From positions 4,871,897 through 4,935,896 of the forward strand of contig OZ007516.1 in assembly GCA_963931865.1 (NCBI GenBank): a stretch of 64,000 nucleotides of DNA. The letters are read 5' to 3'. This stretch comes from Axinella damicornis. Taxonomy: Eukaryota > Porifera > Demospongiae > Axinellida > Axinellidae. Positions 21,002-31,950 of this stretch are shown piece by piece. The position numbers were made by a program, and so were the translations under genes. Under the pieces are notes generated by a model, which saw only the letters and a list, made by a program, of their open reading frames with translations, did no database searches and was not told the DNA's origin. Numbering within the stretch: the first letter of the stretch is position 1; each line of letters starts with the position of its first letter.

Positions 21002-21503
21002 TTATACTGTACCTTCACCTCTATCCCTTTGGCATATTGATGGCAACCATAAATTAATCAGGTTAGCGGACAGTTCCTGAAGTGGGCATATGGGATCCCA
21101 TGGCCTTGACGTAACAAGACAGTGTCCTTGCATCACGCAATATCCACAGTTGGTTGGGATCAATTCTATGAAGAGCGTTCCAGCATGTGGGATCCTATGG
21201 CCTTGACGTAACAAGTGTCCTTGCATCATGCAATATCCACAGTTGGGGAAATCCTGTTGTATTTGCTCAGCGAGGTCATCCAATTCCCTGTCATGCACTG
21301 ATAGTAGAATATAAGGCATGCACAGTGAGTCCATACTCTGTCATCCTCCTCTTGATCGTGCTGAAGCTCACTCCGATTACATCCGCTACTGTAGAGCAAC
21401 TAAACTCAATATGCAGTAGGTATTCAATCTGCTCCTTGGTTATACACAATCTGGGACGTCCCCTGCCTTTCCCAGAAGATAGTTGTGGTACATAGCCCTC
21501 CAC
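21002..21503 (-). pseudogene. Decayed integrase-core (rve-type) transposase fragment
   Basis: Read on the minus strand from 21503, one frame has a helix-turn-helix segment GRPRLCITKEQIEYLL followed by STVADVIGVSFSTIKRRM. A second frame from about 21334 continues with ELDDLAEQIQQDFPNCGY and MMQGHLLRQGHRI. The order HTH, then 'I-x-x-x-F-P-N-x-G', then 'G-x-L-x-x-x-G-x-R' is what I know from animal proteins with an integrase core domain. The catalytic core is missing and the frame is broken, so this is a relic. It sits in the centre of the foldback element. Confidence 0.65.
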
Positions 21504-22194
21504 ACTAGTTAGGGAGGATGAACTTTGAAGCTCGTCAAACTTTGCCCACTGCAGTACGTGACTGCTATCAGCATTCCTAGCAGTTTAGAAACCTGGTAGA
21601 TAAGGCAATCTAAACTAAAGGGTCTCTGCTCACTTGGTAGGAACAGACAATGCGCTGAATCACTGCACAAAAAGACCAGCAATTGCCTGATTGCCTCTGC
21701 CATAGCTACTTGCTACCTATGCCTCGATCCCAATTCCAACTTTTGGATTGGATTGGGAACGAGACACGAGTTCGGACCACTTGCACAAAGTTTTGTACCA
21801 CTTGCATGAAGTTTTGTACCGCTTGCATGAAGTTTATGCCACTTGCATGTAGTCCAAACTGCACTTGCGTGTAGTTTAGACCACTTGCATTTCTTTTGGA
21901 CTGCTTGCAAATAGTTACTGAACCACTTGCATGAAGTTTTGGACCGCTTGCATGAAGTTCTGTACTGCTTGCATGAAGTTACGAACGCTCGCATTGGGTA
22001 TATTGATTTTTGACACTGATAGCTATTACACCATAAATTTCGTGGTTTACAGGAAACCCACTTGAGGCCTGTTTTACTCGTGCGCGCTGCGTGTTAGTGG
22101 TCTATCAAAACAGGCCTCTCGTGTATAATTATATTTCCTGTACACCACTCAATGGACATCATAACTTAGATTGGGTCTACACCATTGAATAAGG

Positions 22195-22450
22195 TATCAG
22201 AGTAACAATCAATGTTTCGTACCCAGGCTACTTCTTTGGTCTGGGTATGAGGACTAAGCAACACGATTTACCAGTGTGATACAAAATCATGGAGCTCAAG
22301 AGAGAATCAGCTTCTGTCTGGCAGAGGGGGTGGGGCCATGAAGATGTCCTGCAGCATTTCAAACACAGTGTCGAACTGCGTGCTTTCCAATGTATGGGGA
22401 AGCCCCTGTGGCTAATTCCACTAATGCATATGTACCAAGGCTCCATACCC
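22195..22450 (-). pseudogene. Decayed reverse copy of kinase exon 10
   Basis: Minus-strand match to 13590-13850, including CAGTTCGACA.TGTGTTTGA, CTTCATGGCCCCACC, the donor region and the following intron. An Arg codon has become TGA. Confidence 0.85.
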
Positions 22451-22902
22451 CTGATTGACTATATCATAGCCTTGATTACCAAGCAGCCTCCGAGTCAGGT
22501 AAGAGAGAGAGAAGCATGTGAAGATTAGGTAAACAGTACTACACGTATGATGTATATGGATGACTGCATTTTCAGTTAACCTCATCTCAGCTCATCCATA
22601 CAAAACGTACGGTTGTCACATGTACATCACACTTGACCACGCCTTAGTTGTTGCCATTTCGGTAAAATGATATTGACACCGTGTGAGTATCTGCTCGTGA
22701 TCACCATGTGCATGGTGCCACGCGGGTTGCACCTCGTGAGCTGAAGGAGGTTGTTGTTGATAGTGGTGTGCAGCATATATCGATAACCCAATATGTATCG
22801 TAGACAATAATATGTAAATATCAACACCACTATATAGATCTACAGAACACTTCAATAATATGAACTCATGGCAGTTCTGCACATGCAAAATAATCGGTAA
22901 GT

Positions 22903-23010
22903 ACTAGTTATTGCATGAGTGCAAGGGCTATACGTCGAATATTGGCATCGAGCCCGAGGGCGAGTGCCAATATTATGACGTATAGCCCGCGCACTCATGC
23001 AATAACTAGT
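22903..23010. repeat. Palindromic MITE centred on GAGCCCGAGGGCGAG
   Basis: Arms ACTAGTTATTGCATGAGTGC, GGGCTATACGTC and ATATTGGCA repeated in reverse. Confidence 0.85.
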
Positions 23011-23896
23011 TTGTTGCATGATGAGGTGCCAATATATCATACTGGCATTGTGGTCAGTGCCATATATTATATATTGGCATAGCGGTACCTTTGAACTTGT
23101 AGGGTATCATGCAACAAGCACATGTAATGATATTGAAGGACGGTGTCCCTAGAATCAATACAAGAGGATCCAGAACAAGGACACACAGGAAAAACAGCCT
23201 GCAGATATGGGACTAAGCAGGAATCATAACCATCAGAGTGTCTCCAAGTCAACACTGTCTGCTCACCCGCTCGAGTACACAGTGAGACAACTTGAAATTT
23301 CGTGGCATTTCCAGCAATTCTCCTGGGTAGAGGAGTACCCATAGGTGTGGTCTACACAGGAAATAAAGAAATACTCAAATGTGAAGTAGTCTCACTACGG
23401 ACTCGAATGGGTGAGCCGACGGTGAGATCATGGAGCAACTTTCCGTATTTACAGGTAGTTTTTCCTGTGACAGTGAAGCCCAAGTTGTCTTGTACGCAGA
23501 AGGATGGAAAAGTGTGTATCAACATAATATGACATAATATGTACAGTTTTAGCAAACTACTGCAGTTGCGTGACTATCATTTCCGTAAGAATGCAGTCCT
23601 TGTAAAATATTTAGTGAGAGGCTAGTGAAGTTTACTCAAGTGCAGTGCAAATTCAGTCAGAGCTGATTTCATTAGCCTCCTCCTAAATATTTCAAATTAG
23701 CATGGGGATAGTGTGTGACTATCTACATGACATTGTAGATTAACGTAAAGACTAGCCTGCAAGAAGGTAGCTATAGCCAATTGAAGGCATAGAAAAACTG
23801 CAGCGCTATGGCCTGTTTGTAATAGCTGTTGCTCCACATGCAGCTGCAGTTGAGATACACTGTCATGCGCTAGCTAATAAATTGAAGATCGCCCGT

Positions 23897-23970
23897 TACT
23901 AGTCTAGTTCCGCCCCGGCCCCTCATGCGCGAACATCCCACTTCCGTTATACACACACACACACACACAG
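23897..23970 (+). repeat. Dispersed TAGTCTAGTCC repeat with (CA)n tail, copy 3
   Basis: Core CTAGTCTAGTTCCGCCCC, GCGAACATCCCACTTCCGT, then CA repeats. Confidence 0.75.
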
Positions 23971-25227
23971 ACGGACAGACACACAAACGAACACACGATT
24001 GATAGCTAGCTAAACCATCCGGCTCGCCATTCAATTAGTGCCGTGTACTTCCGGTACCTCTGAATATATACCTTTCGCAGCGTGCAGACAGTCGTAGTAT
24101 CGCGATCGATGTGAAACTGCCAGTTAGGAAAGCGCGAACTCCATACCTTGCTGGGGTGATGCTATAAACTCCGAGCCTGTGCCACTGATTCTTTGCTGCT
24201 ACTTCAAACAGAAAAGATTGTCCCGCAGAACAATTGCAGTAAGTACTTGTTTGTAGAGTTGATTAATGTCAAAGTGGCGCGCAGTAAATGTACTATGTGT
24301 ATATTAACATGTAAGCAGTATAACAAACGAGGAACCAAAGCAGCGTTATGGATGTAGATACCGCCCCCTCGTTAAATATTAATAAGCCTCGCACAGAAAG
24401 CGACTATAGTCACCGCGACGCCTCCCTATATAGATCTGCAGGCGACTCAATTGTTGCACATGCCACATGCACCGTAGGCGTATACGGTGGATGCAGCTCA
24501 GCTTGCCGCGGTAATTACACGCTATAGCAGATATAGCTACCGCGAACGTAGGCGAAGCTTTAAGATGAAGAGCCTGCCGATGAACGGTTGTGAAAACAAA
24601 GATGGAATCGAAGTTTGGTCAAAAACTGCTGCTAAAATAATTGCTAGCTATAAAGTCGGAATGAAAACTAGCCAGCTAGCTAGCTAGCTACATGCGAAAC
24701 GAAACGAAAGGAGACACTGGCAGCAAATTGTGGCCTTTAAATTTCATGCAATAATTCTGGTGTGGCGCCGTTTCCGGCCGTACCAATTTAATTTCATGTT
24801 GCTCAGCCGGATGACCTTTCCAGGTATATATCGTAGAGTCGTGTACATGTATAGGGATACGACAGACGCGCAATATAAGCAAGCTAGCTAGCTATTACAA
24901 AATTATCTCTATAAGCGGTACACTTATAAGCCTTTATAACCACATACCGTTCATCTTCGAGTGTTTTCATGTCCAACAAGACTCCTTGCATCGCGAAAAA
25001 CCGTCGCGAAAGTACCACAACAGGTACTCGCAAAACGGGTAAATTGTTTTTCTCTTTCTTTGTTCAGACAACTTAGTTCAATGTTGCCTCAATCTCTCAT
25101 GATGGTATCGCACGAAACAACAGCATTTTCAACTGAGCAGTGCAATGACCCATCGCTTTTTTGCAACCTCCAAGTCTTCCGTGACCAGGCGGCTGCACGG
25201 TGGCGGATCCAGGGGTAGTTCGTTGGG

Positions 25228-26002
25228 TAGTCTCGTGCCCAGACCCCACCCCCCCCGGGGGAGAGGGTCTGGTTACACAAGCCTGAATTCTTGGGCTTAG
25301 CGGAAGTGCCCGGCGAAGCCTTGTAATTGTAGGTGCAAAAATATTAATGCTAAATGAAACATGAATCTCATCATCACACACAGTATGGCCAAATTATGGC
25401 TGAAAGTCGTGCATGTATTCGCTGCGGCATCTGCAAGACAAAATAATACTTGTAGCAGTGAAACAGCGCAGAAAGCTCAACCCGTGCAAACTTACAAACG
25501 AAGCTGTTCAGAGATTCGTTGGCGAGTTCATGGATCCTTCTTTCAAGAGAAGACTGCCCGATGCCGAGTACTATGTGTGCCAGAAAGACTTCCAACAGAT
25601 CGTAGGTATCCAAAAGCTGACGGTAAGGCAGCATATATAGCACAGATACTTTCCACTCCCGGTAGGAAGACGGGAGATACATCACTTCCAACAAAAAAAA
25701 TGCTCGCAGAATGTGCATTTGTTCCTCCGTGGGTTCATCGTAGCCTAATGCCTGTCTCCAAACAACACCGCTGCTTTTACCACTTCAACAGGGAACCTTT
25801 CGCGAAGACGCTTGACACACACCGTTTAGCTGAGACTCCATTATTGCTGAGACTACATTCCTCCGCTACCAAATTATTCTAATAAACGCCGCTTTGCAGT
25901 TTCATTGGCCGCTTTCAAATTCTGAAGCGAGCCCAAGGATTTGGACTTGTGTAACCAGACCCTCTTTGTCGCACGTGTGAGGAGGGTCTGGGCACGAGAC
26001 TA
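25228..26002. mobile_element. Mutator-like element carrying a gene fragment
   Basis: 775 bp with TTCGTTGGG duplicated at 25219-25227 and 26003-26011 and perfect inverted ends TAGTCTCGTGCCCAGACC. Similarity continues about 50 bp inward to GGTCTGGTTACACAAG. It lies in a hAT-like remnant (GGATCCAGGGG left, CTGGATCCACCCCTG right). It contains exon-like sequence rather than a transposase, as in Pack-MULEs. Confidence 0.85.
25395..25618 (+). pseudogene. Captured exon-like fragment, possibly zinc-finger-associated
   Basis: ATG at 25395 opens MAESRACIRCGICKTK with a C-x2-C-x2-C pattern, then a one-base shift continues IILVAVKQRRKLNPC, and later VQRFVGEFMDPSFKRRL and YYVCQKDFQQI up to a good donor (ACG|GTAAGG at 25618). 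Spacing of the cysteines resembles zinc-binding ZAD-like domains, but this is weak. It sits wholly inside the Mutator-like element. Confidence 0.4.
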
Positions 26003-26069
26003 TTCGTTGGGTTCGGTCGGCCCCCCTTTCTAAATTCCTGGATCCACCCCTGCTGCAGCTGCCCACTCA

Positions 26070-26400
26070 ATCACCATGGCTTCGTTTGTCACACCATTTT
26101 CTCGTTTGTACACATGCGCACTTAAACGATCACTTAGCAACAATACCCCAGTCATATTGACGATCGCTGAATTCGATAGAAGTGCAATTGTGCTGTTGTA
26201 ATTGTGTTGTCAATCGAATGCGAACGAGGTAACTGCTTCGTAAGGTAAATGCTCTGTGCGTATAATGTTACTACCTACTATATTCTGTGAGAGGGGTGAA
26301 TGCCTATCTAAAGACTCAACTATGAATGTCTTAACATGCACTTGCTACTATCTATGTCTTCAGACAGGGAGCGCTGGCTTAGTATCCATCCAGAAAAGGG
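26070..26400 (+). repeat. Segment duplicated at about 48150-48400
   Basis: Shared order: CAATGGCTTCRTTTG start, GGGGTGAATGCCTRTC, then a CTTCAG/TTTCAG acceptor-like site and GACAG.GAG.GCTGGCTT. It looks like the first exons of a duplicated gene, but neither copy gives a clean frame. Confidence 0.5.
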
Positions 26401-26453
26401 TTGACTGAGATGCTTGGGTCTGATTCTTCAGCCAGTGCTGGCGGTGTAAATAC

Positions 26454-26539
26454 TAGTCTCGGCCCCGGACCCAAACCAACCCCAGTGTAGATCGCTTCCA
26501 GTATCGCGCACGGTTGGTTCGGGTCTGGGGCCGAGACTA
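26454..26539. mobile_element. 86-bp mini-MITE with 9-bp target duplication
   Basis: Ends TAGTCTCGGCCCCGGACCC and GGGTCTGGGGCCGAGACTA. TGTAAATAC is duplicated at 26445-26453 and 26540-26548. Confidence 0.85.
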
Positions 26540-26672
26540 TGTAAATACCGGAGTCAATATTGTCCATATACCAAAGCAAGGGCACCTACTGCCTGACTTC
26601 TGCTATGTGATGGCAAATTCAGCTCAAACATGCACCTGCTGCTGAGTAATCATAAAAATGTAACAGGATGTA

Positions 26673-26872
26673 GGGATACCAGAACGGCAAAAAGTAAGGA
26701 AACAAGGTAGCTAGGGATGATCATACAAAACAGGGAAGTATACAATCACCCCTACGTATCATTTTATATATATATGGAAAAAGATCTCTGTGGGGGGGGG
26801 GGGGTTGTATACTTCACTGTTTTGTGTGATCATCCCTACCTCGTTTCCTACTTTTTGCCGTTCTGGTATCCC
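26673..26872. mobile_element. 200-bp TA-flanked foldback MITE
   Basis: Nearly the whole element is inverted arms of about 70 bp (GGGATACCAGAACGGCAAAA...) around a G-run, between TA at 26671-26672 and 26873-26874. A half copy lies at 50729-50800. Confidence 0.85.
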
Positions 26873-27170
26873 TAGCTACATCTCCATACATTTTTTCACT
26901 TGTTTTTGTAGCAGCATATTTGACAACATTCGCTCTGCACGCAGTACACAATTTGCGTATGCGTACAAATGAAGAAAATGGCATTGCAGATGAGCCATAG
27001 TTATTGAGTGGGTGGTTTCAAGTTCCTCGTGAGACTTTAAAAGTGATGGTGTCATGCAGTGCCACTTCTCAGTGTAAAATTCTGTCCTGAGGGAGTCAGG
27101 CATGTGCAGTTTGGAACTAGCCAGGGCCAGTTCTAAATGTGTGCATGCTTCCAGTACCTATACCTAAAGT

Positions 27171-28714
27171 ATGTACTTCGATCCTGCCGGACCAATATCC
27201 ACATCGTTTTATCCTCCACTTCAGCGGCAACATACGAACTTTTCCCACCAGCGAAATCCAAGACAATTATACATCTTTTCAACAGTATGTAGCTTCCAGT
27301 ATCGTTTGAGCGAATTCCGCCTTCTTGACTTTCGTGAAAGAGCTACTGTATGCAGCTGTGATGAGCTAGTAAGTACCTGACTAAACAACATTCATGTGAC
27401 TGTCACACGCGTGAAAATTTCCTTGCAGCAAACGATTCTTGCCCATGTGAGATCTGTAGCTAGTGATGATGGAGGCCTCAACAAGCTCCTTTTGCAAAGT
27501 AAGAATTTGAGTGCATGTGACAGATTGCCTGACTTGCGGTTTATATAATTTAGCCCGCTTTAATTCCTTGTTGCTATAGTGAAACCGCAATCATGTTCGT
27601 ATGGTACAGTCAATTGCAGTTGCGTTTGAACATTCCGTATTGCGTGCCATGTGCGGCAAGAACTTTCCGTGGGTGGAGCTTCACGGAAATGACACACCTG
27701 GAATACACAAGAGTCTGGAAGCCATGCAGGCACTTTGCGTGAGTGTTATAGCCGCAGAACACAGTTTCCATAATAATCCACGTAATATTCAGTGTTGAAA
27801 CACAACTGCAATCGACTGTATCGGGGAGCGCTCACATAACTGGTCCAGACTATAACCGACTCTATGACATCAGCAGATACCCTGAATACACCTAGGTCTA
27901 TTTTGAGTTGCAATTCACACTGTCAAGGGCTCTATTGTACTTCTCTCTGTGACCACAGCAACATCATGTGCTCATGCAAGCAAGAGATGGAATCAAGGTG
28001 TGATCAAGGAGAGTCCCTATGGTCGGAAGACATTGAAAGCAGTCATGGACCAACACCTGGTTTGTTGTGATATTACCATTTTAATGGAATTCTGTGCTTT
28101 GGTCATCTACATACGTCCTTGTGTGAGATCTTGGTTTGCACCTTATCCACAATTCAGGTACATGTATGTAATAGTTAAGTACAGTTGTCAGGGATTTATG
28201 GCATTAAACCAACCGAGTCCGAGGGCGACAGCCCAAGAACAAGGTTTGTTTACATTGCCATAAATTCCAGACAACAGTTATATATCCCTTGAGGCTGCAA
28301 CGTACCTGATTCGCACTCCCTTGGATACAAAGCTAAGGTACATAGCCACTTACTATAGCTATAGCTGTGGAAAGCCAGGCTGTTTTCTGTGCAGTTTTAC
28401 TGTTGTCAAGTGCAGAAAGAGTTAACATTGAACCCTACCCCCCTTCGGGTCGCTGAAAGCTCTACAAGTTTGAACAACTTACCTGTGACGATGCGCTTCA
28501 CTTTGCGAACGACCAGCGGTCTCTGAACAGTCCATTATTCCAGTTACATATTAGTGTTTCACGATATGATGTTGACAAGCTCATTGCTGAACTGGAGGAG
28601 CCTAGTGCCTCAACACGTGTTACGTGTAGCTATGGACAACAGTATCAAAATATGAATGCACTGTTTCTTCAACTTCATTGGTTCATAGCTATCACCTGGG
28701 GGAGGGAATTATGA
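27171..28714 (+). CDS. Unrecognised gene, five in-phase exons
   Basis: Exons 27171 (start uncertain)-27368, 27429-27498, 27620-27738, 27959-27997, 28469-28714 (stop TGA). Donors GTAAGT, GTAAGA, GTGAGT, GTGTGA; acceptors CTTGCAG, ATTGCAG, CCACAG, TACAAG. Phases are 0, 1, 0, 0 and match throughout, for about 223 codons. Visible stretches include ILAHVRSVASDDGGLNKLL, FPWVELHGNDTPGIHKSLEA, and RYDVDKLIAELEEPSAS near the end. I cannot name a family. The first exon may instead begin at the strong acceptor CTCCACTTCAG (about 27224), with more exons upstream. Phase agreement over four junctions makes a real or recently functional gene likely. Confidence 0.5.
28186..28275. repeat. Palindrome centred on GAGTCCGAGGGCGA
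   Basis: Arms GTTGTCAGGGATTTATGGCA and TGCCATAAATTCCAGACAAC (read along the plus strand). Same type of core as 22903-23010. It sits in the last intron of the unrecognised gene. Confidence 0.75.
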
Positions 28715-29282
28715 GCCATAATTTCCCTACAAGTACCCTGGGGGAGGGAGTTACGGCTCATAACCACCCTCTGCTTGTATGGGATTTATATATCCGGTTA
28801 ATGTCAACAGGTGTATGTACTTAGCTTGCTATATCAATCTAATATAGTTTCCCCGTGCACCATCGCTTGCGGGGTTAGTCAATCAGTTTGCATCTTGCCT
28901 ATGTGTCAGTCAATCAGCCGGTATTGACTTTTTGGGCTGCTACAGTGTCAGGCCATCAGCTTTCCACTCAGAATTTTCTGTGCCTGATAGATGGCAGATA
29001 TCTTCCAGTAGCTAACATGTGAAAGCTTGCACTTTGGCGAGGATATGGTACATGTTGTTAAAATTCATGCTGAGATTCAAAAACCTTTGCGTCTGGGTTT
29101 CCATTACAAATTCTGCTCTGGAAGATCTAAATGCAGCTACAGATGGCCCAAACAAAGCTCTGGAAGATCCGTAAGTGAAGCTGCACCACTTAGGTGCATA
29201 CAAAGCCAGTGCTCCTTGGAAGAAACCTTCCGATTCTCGAAAGAATCTCAGCATCAACTTTGAAGATGCATACTGTAGCTAA
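28715..29282. other. Intergenic with one short inverted repeat
   Basis: CTGGGGGAGGGARTTAYGRCTCATAA occurs as an imperfect direct/inverted pair around 28690-28770. Nothing else recognised. Confidence 0.4.
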
Positions 29283-29286
29283 TTAA

Positions 29287-30113
29287 GGTAGGAAGCATGA
29301 CATCGGCGAAATCGCGCAATTTTGCTCATGAATAATTAATGAGATGACGTCACTCGCATACGGTTATATAGAGTTATTAATCTGCCCATGGCGGCAACCG
29401 GAATAAACAAGGGGGGCTTCTCTCTTTGATGCGGCTAGCGGCCCTTTCAAGTTTCAAATCGGTACTCTGATGTGGCCGTGCGGTACTTTGAAGATTTGTT
29501 ACAACACTCTTTTTTTTTCTTTTTTTTTTAAGTAAGGAGCTATTCTGGCTTATTGAATGTAGCGATGGGCTATCTGAGTGTGAATAGCTAGGTCGAGTGA
29601 GCAGAATGTTGGTTGAGCTGCTGAAGTGGCCGAAGAACAGCCTGGAAAGTGAACAGCCTCTAACAGCTCCCTGGCCAAGGTACTCTAGAGAGTTGACCTT
29701 TCGCATTACAGGCCCCGCCCATTTTCGTGTTAGGGCGAATTTGGCTGGTTTGGTAGCTGGACTGGGCTGGTGAGAGGGAGTAGATGTGTGGCCAAAACTC
29801 TGTAACCGAGAGGTGAACGTGGAAAAGCATCCCTAGTTTTGCAGGGGGTAGGTTGACCTTATGGAAACTGGCCTTGGCTTTGGTTGGTTTTAGTTGGTGT
29901 GCGTGGAATTTTTTTTTGAAAGCCTAGGGTAGCCAAACCTCTGTTTTTGAGGGCGGCAGTGAGTTTTGGGCTGTAGCCTGCAACGGAGGAGAGCAGGTGG
30001 TAAATCCATCCGTTGTTTTTTGGCCTGTTTTGTGTGTGTATTGATGATGGGTTGATGCTGCCCATTTATCCATCAACTTGGTTTCGGAGATCGGTGTACC
30101 CATGTTTCCTACC
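29287..30113. mobile_element. TTAA-flanked element with GGTAGGAARCATG ends
   Basis: 827 bp between TTAA at 29283-29286 and 30114-30117, with 13-bp ends GGTAGGAAGCATG and (reverse) GGTAGGAAACATG. Family by target: piggyBac-like. A 109-codon minus frame (29377-29706) inside is unrecognised. Confidence 0.75.
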
Positions 30114-30289
30114 TTAATGACATTCACTCCTGGTACAAAGGAACTTGTGCTATGTAACACATAAATTAATGTTGAACACCAAGGAATGGCCTTTTAACTC
30201 ATTGCACATGGAAATAACATCATAATTGCTTCAATTACCATGAGGTAAGCCATTCCAGTTCTTTCCTGTTGGAGGTAATAGGGTATGCG

Positions 30290-30909
30290 TAGCCTTGTTC
30301 CCAGGCCCACACCATTTTCGATCGCACACACAACAAAAGAATGTGGTACATTTAATCACATGTGTGACGTCAACGGTAGACAGAACATAATTGAGCGTGG
30401 GTGAACTAAACTGCAAAATTATGAGTGCCCACACATTTGACCTTTGTGTTTTAGCAGCGTCCTCCTGATGATACATGACTATATGCATAATATTATACTT
30501 GGATATCTTTTACCTTGGTGTGGTCGCAGTCATGTTTATCCGGTTCTTTTGTTGAGGCGTGTTTACCACAGTGCTTTTCATGAGTCCGATACTCCAAGTC
30601 TAGTGTAATAATTATACACAAACTTTCTTGTCACTCCATCTATCAGGTGCCACATCTGACTCGCTCAGAATCTACTACAACAGTTTTCCTTAGCAGTATC
30701 GCTTTGCACAACTAACTGCATGTAGCTGACTGATAATTTACTTATATCACGTGGAACTATATACGTGGGCACACTTTGGGCTGTGCCCACGTGCAGTTAA
30801 GTCTACTTTCTGTCTACCCTTGATGTCACACACGTGATGTAATGTACCAGGCCCTTGCTGTTCTTTCGTGCACGCAACTGAAAAAGGCGTAGGCCTAGGA
30901 ACAAGACTA
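30290..30909. mobile_element. Mutator-like MITE, TAGCCTTGTTCCCAGGCC ends
   Basis: 620 bp, ends TAGCCTTGTTCCCAGGCC and GGCCTAGGAACAAGACTA. Flanks GGGTATGCG and GGGTAGGCA agree at 7 of 9 positions, an aged 9-bp target duplication. Confidence 0.65.
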
Positions 30910-30916
30910 GGGTAGG

Positions 30917-31110
30917 CATACTTTTGAGTAATAAATGACCCTGTGCAACAACGAAAATGGGGGGTGGGCATAATACAGAAGGTTTTCATGCAGGTCCTGG
31001 GCCCCATTAACGAGGGATGGTGATGACATCATCATTGAACTCTTATGGTACAATTGAGTCAGTGTTGGAGGGATAACTTATTAGGTAAACAACTCTCCAA
31101 CAGCAACTAA
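30917..31110 (+). repeat. 194-bp repeat, copy also at 32403-32595
   Basis: Near-identical, from CATACTTTTGAGTAATAAATG to CTCCAACAGCAACTA. It continues without a break into the 31110-31260 MITE-family segment; in the second copy that junction is split by a 492-bp insertion. Confidence 0.9.
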
Positions 31111-31317
31111 GCATCTGCGAGGGAGTCACCTGCTGCCATCGGTTGGCATGACAACCAGTTGTAGTGACCTTGCAGATGTTCCCAAGATTGTCAGTGAGAT
31201 GATCAGGGCCAGTTGCCTTGTAGGCTGTCTAATGCAATTACTCTCTAATCCCAAAGCATACTCAGACATTCCAACCATGCATTTGAAATTTAAACCCAGT
31301 CACACATGTCATAGTAG

Positions 31318-31950
31318 CAGGAGTGCATGAGCCGCTGAAGGCGGCGAAGGAGCGTGTAACTTCAGTGCCATCTTAAATACAAATTAGTTACGTACTTCCG
31401 CGTTTTGAAATAGATCGGGTATGTCATAAGGTCGTACAGCTAACCTTCTGGGGGCAGTTTTATTGGCGTGCAAGCCTTCAGGGGTGTCCTGACCACTTGC
31501 TGGTTCCCTGCCTGTTTCACTCTTGCAAACTTCAGCACGGTCATGCTCCGCTTTATAGCGCGTCTCATGGGAGATTCCTTCACCTGGCGCATAGAAATGC
31601 TGCGGGGAGATACTTCCTGAAGCTGAAGTTTCCTTCCCACACGACCCTCGGATCGGCGTGGAGTTCCTTCTTCAAACCAAACTCGCTTCGCTTGAAGTAG
31701 CTCACTCTCGATGTCAGTATGCTTCGCCATTGCGGGTGGCTCTGTCAAAACGATGCTGTACTAAGTATGTGCCACATGCACATTCCATATACGAGTCACG
31801 TGCACTGTATGGCGTCACGCAACGTTTAAACGAGCTTCAGCTTTCCAAATATGGAAGTCATTACTACTACAGATTTGTATTTCAATGGCACTCGCGAGTA
31901 CTCGCGAGTTACACGCTCCTTCGCCGCCTTCAGCGGCTCATGCGCTCCTG
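31318..31950. mobile_element. hAT-like element with 40-bp ends and a captured exon
   Basis: 633 bp. Ends CAGGAGTGCATGAGCCGCTG and its near-perfect inverse continue for about 40 bp. Flanks ATAGTAG/ATAGTAA suggest a 7-8 bp duplication. The minus strand carries an exon-like ORF. Confidence 0.75.
31440..31748 (-). CDS. Exon-like ORF inside the hAT-like element (captured fragment?)
   Basis: 102 codons on the minus strand; a second ATG gives MAKHTDIESELLQAKRVWFE. Basic and Ser/Arg rich (TPRRSEGRVGRKLQLQ, MRRAIKRSM). The frame ends ...LPPEG next to AG|GTTAGC, a possible donor. No family recognised. Confidence 0.3.
   Translation of the reverse strand: MTEPPAMAKHTDIESELLQAKRVWFEEGTPRRSEGRVGRKLQLQEVSPRSISMRQVKESPMRRAIKRSMTVLKFARVKQAGNQQVVRTPLKACTPIKLPPEG

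Larger units (their letters stand above)
20021..22035. mobile_element. 2-kb foldback transposon with CAAGCGGT subterminal repeats
   Basis: Ends TATGGTGTGATATCAGT and its inverse (TATGGTGTAATAGCTATC at 22035 reading back) bound long inverted arms (about 20021-20540 and 21585-22035). Each arm is packed with more than ten copies of a unit GCAAGCGGTCC.AAA (left) or its complement (right), as expected for transposase-binding subterminal arrays. The central part carries a decayed integrase-like gene (next entry). Confidence 0.75.
22500..25200. other. Gene-poor interval with repeats
   Basis: Apart from the palindromes at 22903-23010 and about 23011-23120 and the (CA)n repeat at 23897-23970, I see only short frames (for example 24487-24687) with no recognisable content. 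Confidence 0.4.

Noticed and set aside
25361..25882. 173-codon continuous ORF in the Mutator-like element
   Set aside because: It reads in a different frame from the exon-like segment, crosses the donor GTAAGG and extends toward the element's inverted end.
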